Source: an uncultured Alphaproteobacteria bacterium
GTDB lineage: Bacteria; Pseudomonadota; Alphaproteobacteria; HIMB59
Assembly (NCBI GenBank): GCA_902555695.1
Contig: CACDTV010000001.1
Location: forward strand, 1-64,000
DNA: 64,000 bases
Reading direction: 5' to 3'
The notes beneath the pieces were generated by a model. The model was not told the origin of the DNA. It did no database searches and was given only the letters and a program-made list of their open reading frames with translations. The position numbers and the translations under genes are program-made. Shown here in pieces: positions 25,889 to 34,825 of the stretch. The stretch's first letter is position 1. Every line of letters starts with the position of its first letter.

Positions 25889-28162
25889 CTAAACTTTTCT
25901 ATCTTCTGATAGACCTCCCCATTTTTCAAGTCCTTCTTGAGATTTTAATTTTATTTTATAAACACCAAACGCTTGCCATATCAGAGGCGAAATAGCTATT
26001 CCAATTGCAGTAATTAAAATCATTTTCCAATAAGGATAACCAATTGCGAAGAACATCGCAGACCATGTTAATGCAGCTATACTTAAAATAGCAATGTAAG
26101 GTCTGAATCTAGCAAATGATATTTTTGCTCCCATTGTTAAATATGTAAAAAATTGAAATACAAATATTGCAAATATAATTAGAGCTGCTTCTTTAAGCCA
26201 AGTAACATCACTTGTGATAAATTCTCCTCGTATAGGTCTTGTATAGTTGATTGATGATGTATCGCCAACAATTAATTCTGTAATAATTGGAGAGTAAAAC
26301 TTACTTCCATCATCAGTAATAATTGTTCCAGATGGTGAGGCTAAAAAGTATACAGCGAGTATTGCTAATACACCGAGGAAAATAATGAAAACATTATTCA
26401 AATTGATATTCGAAAAAAGAGTTGGTGCCGTGAGTAAAAAAAGTAAAAATAAAATTAGTATTACAGCGTATCCATCTATGCCGAAGAAACTCTGTCTATT
26501 TGACTCAATTCCGTAATAAGATATTGCAGCAAATACAATAAATGAAATTGCTATTGCAAATAATACCAATGTTTGTGTTTTGATTTCTTTTCTAAATCTT
26601 GGCATAGCAATTATTACTATCGCAGATGTAAAGAAAACTATTCCTCCTAAAGTTGCGACAGCGTAAGCGAGGCCAACCAAAGCACTCGAGGAAGATGAAA
26701 AATCAGGCAATCCCGCACCAACTCTTAGATATTCAGATGTAAAATACTGAGGAGCATAATTTAAAATATATTGTAAGTTGGTACCCAAATCAGCGTTAAC
26801 AAAATAAGCCTCTCTCGTGCCACTCCAAACACAACCGAAGAAAATAACAATTGCTGCAATAATAAAAGACACTGTTGGGCCATCTCTATGTTTAACAAGC
26901 AAATAGACGAGATAAATCAAGGCTGCTATTCCGATAGCAATAAACATCCACACTGTAGAATTTCCACCCTCTGCGCATGCCTTACCTGTGATTAAACAAT
27001 CACTCCCGGACTCAAGAGCTTTTTCAAAAATTTCAGCATCTTTAGATTTACCTCCAAAACCTCCCACAGTCCCTCTGGTTACTTGATCAAATTTCATATG
27101 AATTTGAACAGCAGCAGCACTTAATGTTCCAATAATAAAAAATACAAAAACTGATAAATTTTTGAATGCTTTTTGAATATAAGGAAGCGCAATAAGTATT
27201 AAAAGAGAAGCCACCAATACCGCACCATATGATAAGTCTGTTACAAAACTTTGAAATCTTTCAAACCTAAAAGTTGATAGAATAAAATTTATCAAATAAA
27301 TGTTAACTGAACCTAGAATAGCTCCAAACGCACCGCCTCTTCCACCAATTAAACTTGACCCACCTAATACAAGTGCTGTAACTGCCATCAATGTATAAGT
27401 AGTACCTTGAGTTGGGTCTCCAGAACCAATCAAACCTGTAAAAGCAATAGCTGCGAGTGCAGCGTAAACTCCACCGATAATATGAGCACCAATTCTTACA
27501 ATGTAAATTCTCACTCCACTTGTATAAGCAGACTTTTCATCTGAACCCATTAATTTTAAATGTTGCCAGTAAGCAGTATGAGTTAGTGCATACCAAATAA
27601 GTGTCGAGAAAATCAAAAGTATCAGTGTGGGTTGTACTACCTCAGTTCCAGCGCTCCAAGATAACATCCAATCAGGTGCTCTACCTCCTGGTCTTGGTAA
27701 AATAACTAAATTGATACCAGAGAAAGCAAGAAACATACTTAAGGCAACTATTATTGGTTGAACTCTAATAAAAATTACGATTAAGGCATAAAGAAATTGG
27801 TAAATTACTCCTATTGCAAGAGCACATATGAAATACGCAACTGGCGATTGAATGTAACCTGCAGCATAAAGTTGTATTGTCGTTACATTAATAAAACCAA
27901 TAAGTGGTCCTATTGATAAATCGACTGTCACTCTGCCGGCTAAAGCCAACGCAGTAAGAGCATAAGTAGCAAGAATAAGAGGTGTTGAAACCATAATTGC
28001 AGTTCCAATACCCGAGCCTGAAATTATTTGTGGTCCTCTAATCATTGCAAAAATCATTAGGGCAAAAAATATAAATATTGGAACGATTAAGTATTTTGTT
28101 GACTGGGGATCAGAACCTGGAATTTGAGAGGGTTTTATTGCTGCTACAAGTTGATTAACCAT
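25889..28162 (-). CDS. Giant ABC transporter permease (RbsC domain plus extra membrane region)
   Basis: The first 340 or so residues form an RbsC/AraH-type permease (AGRVTVDLSIGPLIGF, GGSSLIGGRGGAFGAILGS). The remaining roughly 400 residues add about ten more hydrophobic helices and two periplasmic loops, one with a possible Cys pair (CLITGKACAEGG). At 757 residues it is more than twice the family norm. It is presumably the partner of the 463-residue permease, whose start lies 4 bases downstream of its stop. The extension could be a docking surface or a second transport path; I know of no function for it. Confidence 0.85.
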   Translation of the reverse strand: MVNQLVAAIKPSQIPGSDPQSTKYLIVPIFIFFALMIFAMIRGPQIISGSGIGTAIMVSTPLILATYALTALALAGRVTVDLSIGPLIGFINVTTIQLYAAGYIQSPVAYFICALAIGVIYQFLYALIVIFIRVQPIIVALSMFLAFSGINLVILPRPGGRAPDWMLSWSAGTEVVQPTLILLIFSTLIWYALTHTAYWQHLKLMGSDEKSAYTSGVRIYIVRIGAHIIGGVYAALAAIAFTGLIGSGDPTQGTTYTLMAVTALVLGGSSLIGGRGGAFGAILGSVNIYLINFILSTFRFERFQSFVTDLSYGAVLVASLLILIALPYIQKAFKNLSVFVFFIIGTLSAAAVQIHMKFDQVTRGTVGGFGGKSKDAEIFEKALESGSDCLITGKACAEGGNSTVWMFIAIGIAALIYLVYLLVKHRDGPTVSFIIAAIVIFFGCVWSGTREAYFVNADLGTNLQYILNYAPQYFTSEYLRVGAGLPDFSSSSSALVGLAYAVATLGGIVFFTSAIVIIAMPRFRKEIKTQTLVLFAIAISFIVFAAISYYGIESNRQSFFGIDGYAVILILFLLFLLTAPTLFSNINLNNVFIIFLGVLAILAVYFLASPSGTIITDDGSKFYSPIITELIVGDTSSINYTRPIRGEFITSDVTWLKEAALIIFAIFVFQFFTYLTMGAKISFARFRPYIAILSIAALTWSAMFFAIGYPYWKMILITAIGIAISPLIWQAFGVYKIKLKSQEGLEKWGGLSEDRKV

Positions 28163-28167
28163 TATAA

Positions 28168-29670
28168 TTAGTCAAAATAAACGACTTTGATACCCCCTCT
28201 GTCAGACTGCGATCTTCTATGACCTACTTTAAGTTTGTCTGTTTCAACAATTTTAATTCTCTTTGAGTCCAAATCAATATTTTTAGTAAAGCCATTTTTA
28301 AAAGATATCTTACTAATAAGAGTGTTTAAATTATTTTCGATATATTTAGTGTTGTGTTTACCATCTATGAAGTTTTTGTCTTTAAGAAGACAAATTAAAA
28401 AAGGGATGTTTGTCTTAATGCCCTCAATCTGAGTGCCTTCTAAAAATTTTATTAATTTGGATATAGCATCGTCTCGAATTAAGTCGTGAGATATAATTTT
28501 TCCTATCATCGGATCATAATAGAAACTTACTTCATCTCTTTCATCGTATCCCCAATCTAATCTTATGCCATTTGGTATTTTAGGAAACTTTAATTTAGTT
28601 ATTTTTCCTGGAGATGGTAAGAAATTTTGAGATGGATCCTCTGCATAGACTCTGCATTCAATTGAATGTCCATAAGTTTTAATTTTATTTTGATTTAAAA
28701 ATTTATTTTTTCTATTAAAAGCAAAATTTATTTGCATAGAAATTAAATCATTATTTGTCACTAACTCTGTAACAGGATGTTCAACTTGAATTCTTGTATT
28801 CATCTCAAGAAAATAATATTTCATTTCTTGAACATCATATATGAACTCTACAGTTCCGGCTCCTTCGTAATTTACATCAGAAGATAATTTTACAGCGGCT
28901 TTTGCCATATTATTTATTAATTCTCTATCTACCTCTGGTGCCGGAGACTCCTCAATTATCTTTTGATATCTTCTTTGCATAGAGCAATCTCTTTCGAACA
29001 GATGCACAGATCCTTTTGCACCAAATCCAAAAACTTGTATCTCTATATGTCGAGCGTTGGTGATAAATTTCTCAATAAAAATATCTCCATTACCAAAAGA
29101 TTTTGCAGCAAGATTACTAGTTTTTTCAATTGAATTGGCTAGGTCTTTGAAATTTTGGACGACGCTCATGCCTATCCCCCCACCGCCAGCACTTGATTTT
29201 ACAAGTAAAGGGTAGCCAATCTCTTCACATTTTGTCTTAAGTTGTTCATCACTTAATTTGTGAACATTATTTATGCCTGGACAAATAGGAATATTGGAAT
29301 TTAAAGCCAATTCACGAGCAATATCCTTATTTCCCATTGATTTTATTGATTTTGGTTTTGGGCCAATCCATGTGATACCTCTGTCTATAACCTCTTGAGC
29401 AAAAGTGTCGTTTTCCGATAAAAAACCAAAACCAGGATGAATAGCATCCACATTTGATTTTGTAGCTATTTCTAAAATCTTATTGTAAGAAAGATAACTT
29501 TCCTGAGCTTTACTAGGTCCTATATAATAAGACTCGTCAGATAATCTTACATGCTTTGAATTCTTATCTGCATCTGAATAAACAGCTACAGATTTGTGAC
29601 CTAATATTTTACAACTTTTTATAATTCTATTTGCTATTTCACCGCGATTAGCAATTAAAATTTTTTTCAT
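28168..29670 (-). CDS. Biotin carboxylase subunit
   Basis: An ATP-grasp biotin carboxylase of 500 residues that carboxylates biotin with bicarbonate and ATP. Diagnostic pieces are NRGEIANRI at the start, AIHPGFGFLSEN near residue 78, the glycine-rich SSAGGGGIGMS loop near 160 and EMNTRIQVEHPVTE near 290. The C-terminus extends about 45 residues beyond the usual AccC end and is basic. It overlaps pxpA by 4 bases. A separate biotin carrier gene lies at 35796 on the other strand; no carboxyltransferase of acyl-CoA type is present, so it is unlikely to be acetyl-CoA carboxylase. Confidence 0.92.
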   Translation of the reverse strand: MKKILIANRGEIANRIIKSCKILGHKSVAVYSDADKNSKHVRLSDESYYIGPSKAQESYLSYNKILEIATKSNVDAIHPGFGFLSENDTFAQEVIDRGITWIGPKPKSIKSMGNKDIARELALNSNIPICPGINNVHKLSDEQLKTKCEEIGYPLLVKSSAGGGGIGMSVVQNFKDLANSIEKTSNLAAKSFGNGDIFIEKFITNARHIEIQVFGFGAKGSVHLFERDCSMQRRYQKIIEESPAPEVDRELINNMAKAAVKLSSDVNYEGAGTVEFIYDVQEMKYYFLEMNTRIQVEHPVTELVTNNDLISMQINFAFNRKNKFLNQNKIKTYGHSIECRVYAEDPSQNFLPSPGKITKLKFPKIPNGIRLDWGYDERDEVSFYYDPMIGKIISHDLIRDDAISKLIKFLEGTQIEGIKTNIPFLICLLKDKNFIDGKHNTKYIENNLNTLISKISFKNGFTKNIDLDSKRIKIVETDKLKVGHRRSQSDRGGIKVVYFD

Positions 29671-30452
29671 TTCTTATCAACGATATAAGGCATTTTGGTA
29701 TGATTGCCGTTTGAAGTTTTTTGTGGAATTTTTTTATCAGAGGAAATTTTTTCTCTCAGAGCCTTTAAGATTTCTACAGCATTAGGAGTGTCAGAGTGGA
29801 CACAAATTGTTTCACATCCTACAACTACATCGTTTCCTTGAACAGTTTTAACTTTATTTTCATTCATTGCTCTTAAACAACGCTCCACAGCTCTATCAGT
29901 TGGATAATATTTATTTCGACCCTTGGCTATAACCAAATAACCTGTTTCATCATATTCCAAGTCAGAGTAAAATTCTCCGTAAAATTTTATTCCTCTTTCT
30001 TTGTATACTTTTTCGTGAAAAGTATTAACCATTCCGAAAATACCAACATTAAAAATTTCAGCTGCGTCAGCAATTCCATGAGCCACATCTTCCTCTTTCG
30101 CGGAGACACCATATAAAGATCCATGAGGTTTGATATGGTTTAATGGCATTCCATACTCATCAAGAAAGGCTTTGATGGCACCAGTTTGATACATCACAAG
30201 ATTTTTGATTTCATCACGTTTCATTTTCATCGGCCTTCTTCCAAATCCTACTAAGTCAGGATAGGCAGGGTGCGATCCAACTTTCACATCATATTTTTTT
30301 GCAAGCTCGACAGTTTTCCTCATTGTGTTTGGGTCTGAGGCGTGAAACCCACAGGCTACATTAGCAGCATCTATATAAGGCATTATTTCTTCGTCATCTG
30401 CGAAGGAGTAAATACCAAAACCCTCACCCATATCGCAATTCAAATCGACCAT
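29667..30452 (-). CDS. pxpA: LamB/YcsF family protein (5-oxoprolinase subunit A type)
   Basis: The 261-residue protein carries the family signatures DLNCDMGEGFG at the N-terminus, ANVACGFHASDP near 35 and VKVGSHPAYPDLVGFGRRPM near 60. PxpA works with PxpB and PxpC in ATP-dependent opening of 5-oxoproline and possibly other lactams. The ATG at 30452 fits the family N-terminus; the upstream TTG at 30461 lies too close to the AGAGGA site. It heads a minus-strand operon with the biotin carboxylase and both permeases and diverges from the binding protein. Confidence 0.9.
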   Translation of the reverse strand: MVDLNCDMGEGFGIYSFADDEEIMPYIDAANVACGFHASDPNTMRKTVELAKKYDVKVGSHPAYPDLVGFGRRPMKMKRDEIKNLVMYQTGAIKAFLDEYGMPLNHIKPHGSLYGVSAKEEDVAHGIADAAEIFNVGIFGMVNTFHEKVYKERGIKFYGEFYSDLEYDETGYLVIAKGRNKYYPTDRAVERCLRAMNENKVKTVQGNDVVVGCETICVHSDTPNAVEILKALREKISSDKKIPQKTSNGNHTKMPYIVDKK

Positions 30453-30500
30453 GAATAACAAATTCCTCTCATTTATAATTTACAGAAAATCAGGCTTTTA

Positions 30501-30519
30501 TGTGAAAATCTTTTCCACA
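30501..30519. promoter_or_regulatory. Inverted repeat in the pxpA/binding-protein divergent region
   Basis: TGTGAAAATCTTTTCCACA has 7 of 8 paired arm positions around a 3-base centre. A second repeat, TTCCA-5-TGGAA (30513-30527), overlaps its right arm. The two lie between the divergent pxpA and binding-protein genes, where a shared operator is expected. I cannot name the regulator. Confidence 0.4.
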
Positions 30520-30570
30520 TGTTGGAACAATTTTGCTTATATTTTTCAGAATATAGGTATTATTATAAAT

Positions 30571-30584
30571 ACTTATATATAAGT
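30571..30584 (+). promoter_or_regulatory. Palindrome next to ribosome binding site
   Basis: ACTTATATATAAGT is a perfect 14-base palindrome that ends directly before the AAGGAGG site of the binding-protein gene. It may be a short 5' leader hairpin that protects the message or an operator; it is AT-rich, so chance is possible. Confidence 0.3.
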
Positions 30585-30599
30585 AAGGAGGATAAAACT

Positions 30600-31760
30600 A
30601 TGACATTGCTTAAAAAGTTCATAGCTATTTTAGCTGTTAGTTTTGTCGGTGTCGCAGGTAACTTAAATGCTGACATTTTAGACGAAATTCCAGCTGATAT
30701 TAGAGACTTCGTTTATAATCCTGACTTTATGGATCCTAACCAACCGCTTGGTGAAAGTGTATACAGAAATTGGAAAAGTGATAGACCACTTCCTTGGACT
30801 ATCGGTTATGCAAGTTCTTACGCAGGTAATCTATGGAGAAAAGGTGTGATGGAAAGATTGTATGGTGACTATTTACCAAAAATGAAAGCAGCAGGTATTC
30901 TTAACGATATCGTTGTTACACAATCTAACCTAAAAGACGCGGTTCAAATTCAACAAATGAGACAGTTAACTGATCAAGGAGTTGATGGATTAATAGTCTG
31001 TTGCTCAAATCCTGTTGCATTAAATCCAACTATTGAGTATGCATACGGAAAAGGTGTTCCTACTGCATCAATGACAGGATACTTAACTTCAGAATATGCT
31101 ATCAGTACATCTGTTAACTACAAATTAACCGGATATTATATTGCACAATGGTTAGCAGAAACTATTGGTGGTGAAGGTAATGTTGTTATTATGGAAGGAA
31201 TTCCTGGAACATCAGCATCTGACTCACAGCACCAAGGTATGCTAGATGGATTTGCAGAATATCCAGACATAACTGTTGTTGCTGAAATTGCACACATGTG
31301 GACACCACAAATTGCTCAAGCTGAACTTCAAAAATGGTTATCAGCTAACACAACTCAAGTTGACGGATTTGCTGTTCAGTCTTCAGGAGAGTCCGGAGCA
31401 CTTAACGCTCTAGAATCATCTGGAAGACCAATGGTGCCTATGGCTTTGGGTGGAGAAATTGGTGCATTCTGCTATTGGAGAAATAATCCAGACTTTATCG
31501 ACAGAGCGGTCTATGCATGGCCTCCTGGAGATGATGCAGAGTTTGCGATGAATGTTCTTTTAAGAACTATGTATGGTCAGGGCCTTAAAATCCAGTCTAT
31601 CTTAGTTCCTCCATATGAAGAAGATGTTGAGACTATTCAGTCTTTTGTTCCTGAAGATTGTGACAGAAACTCAAGTGAGTTTAGAACTGTTGGAATTGAA
31701 AACTGGGCAAGTGATGAATATCTAAATAATTTCTTCGATCGTGGAGAAGCATTACTTTAA
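30600..31760 (+). CDS. ABC transporter substrate-binding protein (RbsB-like)
   Basis: A periplasmic binding protein of the ribose/galactose type (periplasmic-binding 4 fold), 386 residues. It has a signal peptide (MTLLKKFIAILAVSFVGVAG, cleavage near residue 24) and an IGYASSYAGNLWRKG first strand-helix unit as in RbsB. The start at 30600 is supported by AAGGAGG 8 bases upstream; the longer frame to 30519 is ignored. It is the binding protein for the importer formed with the ATPase at 31773 and the two large permeases. Given the PxpABC/biotin genes, a lactam, urea derivative or other N-containing ring compound is as likely a ligand as a sugar. Confidence 0.92.
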   Translation: MTLLKKFIAILAVSFVGVAGNLNADILDEIPADIRDFVYNPDFMDPNQPLGESVYRNWKSDRPLPWTIGYASSYAGNLWRKGVMERLYGDYLPKMKAAGILNDIVVTQSNLKDAVQIQQMRQLTDQGVDGLIVCCSNPVALNPTIEYAYGKGVPTASMTGYLTSEYAISTSVNYKLTGYYIAQWLAETIGGEGNVVIMEGIPGTSASDSQHQGMLDGFAEYPDITVVAEIAHMWTPQIAQAELQKWLSANTTQVDGFAVQSSGESGALNALESSGRPMVPMALGGEIGAFCYWRNNPDFIDRAVYAWPPGDDAEFAMNVLLRTMYGQGLKIQSILVPPYEEDVETIQSFVPEDCDRNSSEFRTVGIENWASDEYLNNFFDRGEALL

Positions 31761-31772
31761 TTTAAGTAATTA

Positions 31773-33557
31773 ATGAATGAAGAAAAAACTTTGGACAGTG
31801 CCCCAAACGGGAATGGGGCACAGTCTAACTCCTCTAAAGTTGGAGGGGATATTTATGTTCAAGATGCATCAAAATCCTTTGGTGTTACAAAAGCTCTAAA
31901 CGGTGTAAATTTTAAAGCTAACTTTGGTGAAATCCACGCCATTGTTGGTGGTAATGGATGTGGTAAGAGTACATTGGCAAAGGTTATTTCAGGAGTTTTA
32001 CCTTTGGACAAAGGAAAGGTCTCTATTATGGGTCATTCACCCAATTCCCCAATTGAAGCCCAAAGAGTTGGCATTGCTACAGTTTTTCAAGAAGTAATGA
32101 TAGCTGAAGAGGCTACTGTTTATGAAAATTTATTTATTGGATATGACTCTTTTTTTGGAAAAAAATTAGCACATCGAGATAGGGTCGAAAAAGCTGCATC
32201 TATAATGTTAGAGCTATCCGGTGAATTTGTCGATCCATATACAATAGCAAGTCAATTATCGCTTGGTATGAAAGCTTGGATAACAATTGGTAGAGCATTT
32301 TTAAGAAATCCTAAAGTACTAATTTTAGATGAATCATCAGCTGCACTCGATTTTGACTCTACAGAAAGACTTTTTGCAAAAATGAGAACATTAAGAGATC
32401 AAGGTGCAGCAATATTTATAGTAACTCACAGAATTGCAGAGCTAGTTAGAATAAGCGATAGAGCAACGGTTATGAGAGATGGGGTTGATGTTGGAGTTTT
32501 AGCAGGAGAGGAAATTACTGAAAAAAATCTTCTCGGACTTATGACAGGTGATAAAAAATTTTCTACAGCATCAGAAATAAAAGCTACACCTCCAGACTCA
32601 ATCTCAGATGAAATAGTTTTGTCTGCTAAAGATTTAAAAGTTTGGGACAATGGAGATGTTATTAACTTTGATCTTCCAAAAGGTGAGATACTTGGAGTCA
32701 CAGGACTTGATGGGCAAGGACAAGATAATTTTGTTAAGGCTCTGGCAGGTATCGATCAACCACTTAGCGGAGAAGTAATTGTCAAACAGTCTGATGAGGA
32801 AAGAGAAAGAACCAAGAAAGATTACACAACTGTGAATAGCTTGTTAGATGCCAAGAAAAGTGGAGTTGGATATGTATCTGGAGATAGAAAAAAAGAGGGT
32901 ATTTTTCCTAACATGAGCATATATGAAAATATGGTCATACCTTTATATAAAGGAAAACAAGCTAAAACATCAGGTGGATTTATTGGTTTTATTAAATGGA
33001 TGGAATTAAACGGTATTTTTGATTGGGAAGTAGAAAGATTAAGTATTAAGACAGGTCCAAAGAATAATCTAATTACCTCATTGAGTGGGGGAAATCAGCA
33101 AAAAGTCATGATTGCCAGAGCTTTCACAACAACTCCAAAAATACTAATACTTAACGATCCAGCGCGAGGTATTGATGTTGGTGCAAAACGAGACTTATAT
33201 AAACACTTAAGAATTTTTGTAAATGAAGGTGGTACAGCGATATTTCTATCAAGTGAACTTGAAGAATTTATAGGATTATGTCATCGAGTTTTAGTTTTTA
33301 GAGATGGGAGTATATTTGAGACATTTGAAAAAGAGGATATCAATCCAAATACTATCCTTGAGGGAATGTTTGGTCATACTCAAAAGAAATCTAATGATAA
33401 TAATTTATCAAGTACGCAAAATTCAAATCAAAAAGCTAATACTAATGCAGAAATTCAAAATAAAATTATTAAACCGACTGTGCCTACAAATGTCAAAGTA
33501 GTAGATTTTACAGATAAACCTAAGAGCAAAGAAAAAATTAAAGTTAAATATTTTTAA
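31773..33557 (+). CDS. ABC transporter ATPase with two nucleotide-binding domains (RbsA type)
   Basis: The 594-residue protein has two ATPase halves. The first (about 27-265) has Walker A GGNGCGKST and Walker B VLILDES, but a signature LSLGMKA that lacks the LSGG core. The second (about 270-535) has a degenerate Walker A (GLDGQGQDN) and a canonical LSGGNQQKV signature. This asymmetry is usual for RbsA. The N-terminus has about 25 extra residues and the C-terminus a basic Asn/Lys tail (about 535-594). No Shine-Dalgarno precedes the ATG, and a GC-rich hairpin covers codons 9-17, so translation may be low. Confidence 0.9.
   Translation: MNEEKTLDSAPNGNGAQSNSSKVGGDIYVQDASKSFGVTKALNGVNFKANFGEIHAIVGGNGCGKSTLAKVISGVLPLDKGKVSIMGHSPNSPIEAQRVGIATVFQEVMIAEEATVYENLFIGYDSFFGKKLAHRDRVEKAASIMLELSGEFVDPYTIASQLSLGMKAWITIGRAFLRNPKVLILDESSAALDFDSTERLFAKMRTLRDQGAAIFIVTHRIAELVRISDRATVMRDGVDVGVLAGEEITEKNLLGLMTGDKKFSTASEIKATPPDSISDEIVLSAKDLKVWDNGDVINFDLPKGEILGVTGLDGQGQDNFVKALAGIDQPLSGEVIVKQSDEERERTKKDYTTVNSLLDAKKSGVGYVSGDRKKEGIFPNMSIYENMVIPLYKGKQAKTSGGFIGFIKWMELNGIFDWEVERLSIKTGPKNNLITSLSGGNQQKVMIARAFTTTPKILILNDPARGIDVGAKRDLYKHLRIFVNEGGTAIFLSSELEEFIGLCHRVLVFRDGSIFETFEKEDINPNTILEGMFGHTQKKSNDNNLSSTQNSNQKANTNAEIQNKIIKPTVPTNVKVVDFTDKPKSKEKIKVKYF
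31798..31821 (+). terminator. Hairpin in the ATPase 5' coding region
   Basis: An 8-bp stem GTGCCCCA/TGGGGCAC with an 8-base loop lies 38 bases after the binding-protein stop, inside the first codons of the ATPase gene. Its GC content stands out from the surroundings. No T-run follows, so it is probably an attenuating or mRNA 3'-end-protecting stem rather than a full terminator. Confidence 0.5.
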
Positions 33558-33562
33558 ATTCA

Positions 33563-34825
33563 ATGGTTCAAGAATATAAAAATACAGATTTAGATTTATT
33601 TCAAAAAATAGATTTAACCAATCCTAAAGATGAGTTATTAAAAAAAAATAAGATAGGGTTATCGCAACAAGAAAACAATAATATAAAATTTAATTATTTA
33701 AATCACGAGATTTCAAAATTTGAAAATTTAGAGAGTCATTTATCTCAAGATAAATCAAAAAAACTTGATGATATTTTATTCTCTCAACTCGATGTTGATG
33801 ATTATGCTAGTTTCAAAAATATGTATCCTCATAATATTTCTCAACCTAAATTAAATGTAAGTAAACTCTCTGTAAAAAAACATATAAACGAGGATGGCTC
33901 TTATCCCAATTTAGTTTCAAAGAATACAAAAGATAAAACCTCAGAAATATTTCAGGGAATTTACCCTGAGCCAAAGTTTTTACCAGGTGGTGATAAGTAT
34001 TTATTAATAGAATTTGGTAATGTGATGAATTTAGAATTGAACTTTAAAGCTCAGGGGCTATCAAACTTAATTAAGACAGCAAATATTAATGGAGTTTACG
34101 AAACACTCCCATGTTTTGCCTCAATGATAGTTCACTACAATCCAGATGATATCGGCTATCAAGATTTAATTAATGAATTGAAATCATTGCTTAAAGATAT
34201 GAAAGATAATGATGATACAGTTGTAAATAGCAGACTTTTTCATTTCCCGACTGTCTATCTTGACAAATGGACTAAAGAAGCAATTGAAGACTATATAGCT
34301 AAAATCACAATGAAAAAGCCAGATCCTGAGTTCATCACAGAGTTAAATCAATTAGATGATGTTAATCATTTTGTTAGAGTTCACTCTGGAACTGAGTATT
34401 GGGTGGCTTCGCTTGGTTTTTGGCCTGGTTTACCATTTACAATGCCTCTTGACCCTAGGTGCAAATTAACCGCTCCAAAGTATAACCCACCTAGAACATG
34501 GACACCAAAAGGAACTGTGGGCATGGGAGGATCGTCCACAGCTATTTATCCTGATAGGCTACCTGGGGGTTATCAAATTTTTGGCAGAACGCCTGTACCC
34601 ATTTGGGATCCTGACAAGAATTTTGATGTTTTCAAAGATAGTATTTGTCTATTTAGGCCAGGAGATAGAATTAAATTTGTGCCTTGTGATTATGATGAGT
34701 TTGAAATGATTGAAAAAAAAGTTGAAGATAAATCATATCGATATGATTTAATTGAAGAGCATAAATTTTCCATCAAAAAATATAAAAACTGGTTGTCTAA
34801 ACTAGATTATAATAAGAAGTTTTAG
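33563..34825 (+). CDS. pxpB: KipI/allophanate-hydrolase subunit 1-like protein (PxpB type), N-terminally extended
   Basis: Residues of about 130-420 form the AHS1/KipI domain, beginning with FLPGGDKYLLIEFGN and containing the VHYNPDDIGY and FVRVHSGTEYWVASLGFWPG segments. In urea carboxylase the same fold is part of the carboxyl-transfer domain. The first 130 residues are Lys/Asn/Asp-rich and match nothing I know; they look disordered. The gene starts 5 bases after the ATPase stop and abuts pxpC directly. Confidence 0.86.
   Translation: MVQEYKNTDLDLFQKIDLTNPKDELLKKNKIGLSQQENNNIKFNYLNHEISKFENLESHLSQDKSKKLDDILFSQLDVDDYASFKNMYPHNISQPKLNVSKLSVKKHINEDGSYPNLVSKNTKDKTSEIFQGIYPEPKFLPGGDKYLLIEFGNVMNLELNFKAQGLSNLIKTANINGVYETLPCFASMIVHYNPDDIGYQDLINELKSLLKDMKDNDDTVVNSRLFHFPTVYLDKWTKEAIEDYIAKITMKKPDPEFITELNQLDDVNHFVRVHSGTEYWVASLGFWPGLPFTMPLDPRCKLTAPKYNPPRTWTPKGTVGMGGSSTAIYPDRLPGGYQIFGRTPVPIWDPDKNFDVFKDSICLFRPGDRIKFVPCDYDEFEMIEKKVEDKSYRYDLIEEHKFSIKKYKNWLSKLDYNKKF

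Noticed and set aside
28168..29670. Acetyl-CoA carboxylase subunit AccC
   Set aside because: No AccB/AccA/AccD neighbours; the linked genes are pxpA, pxpB, pxpC and a separate biotin carrier.
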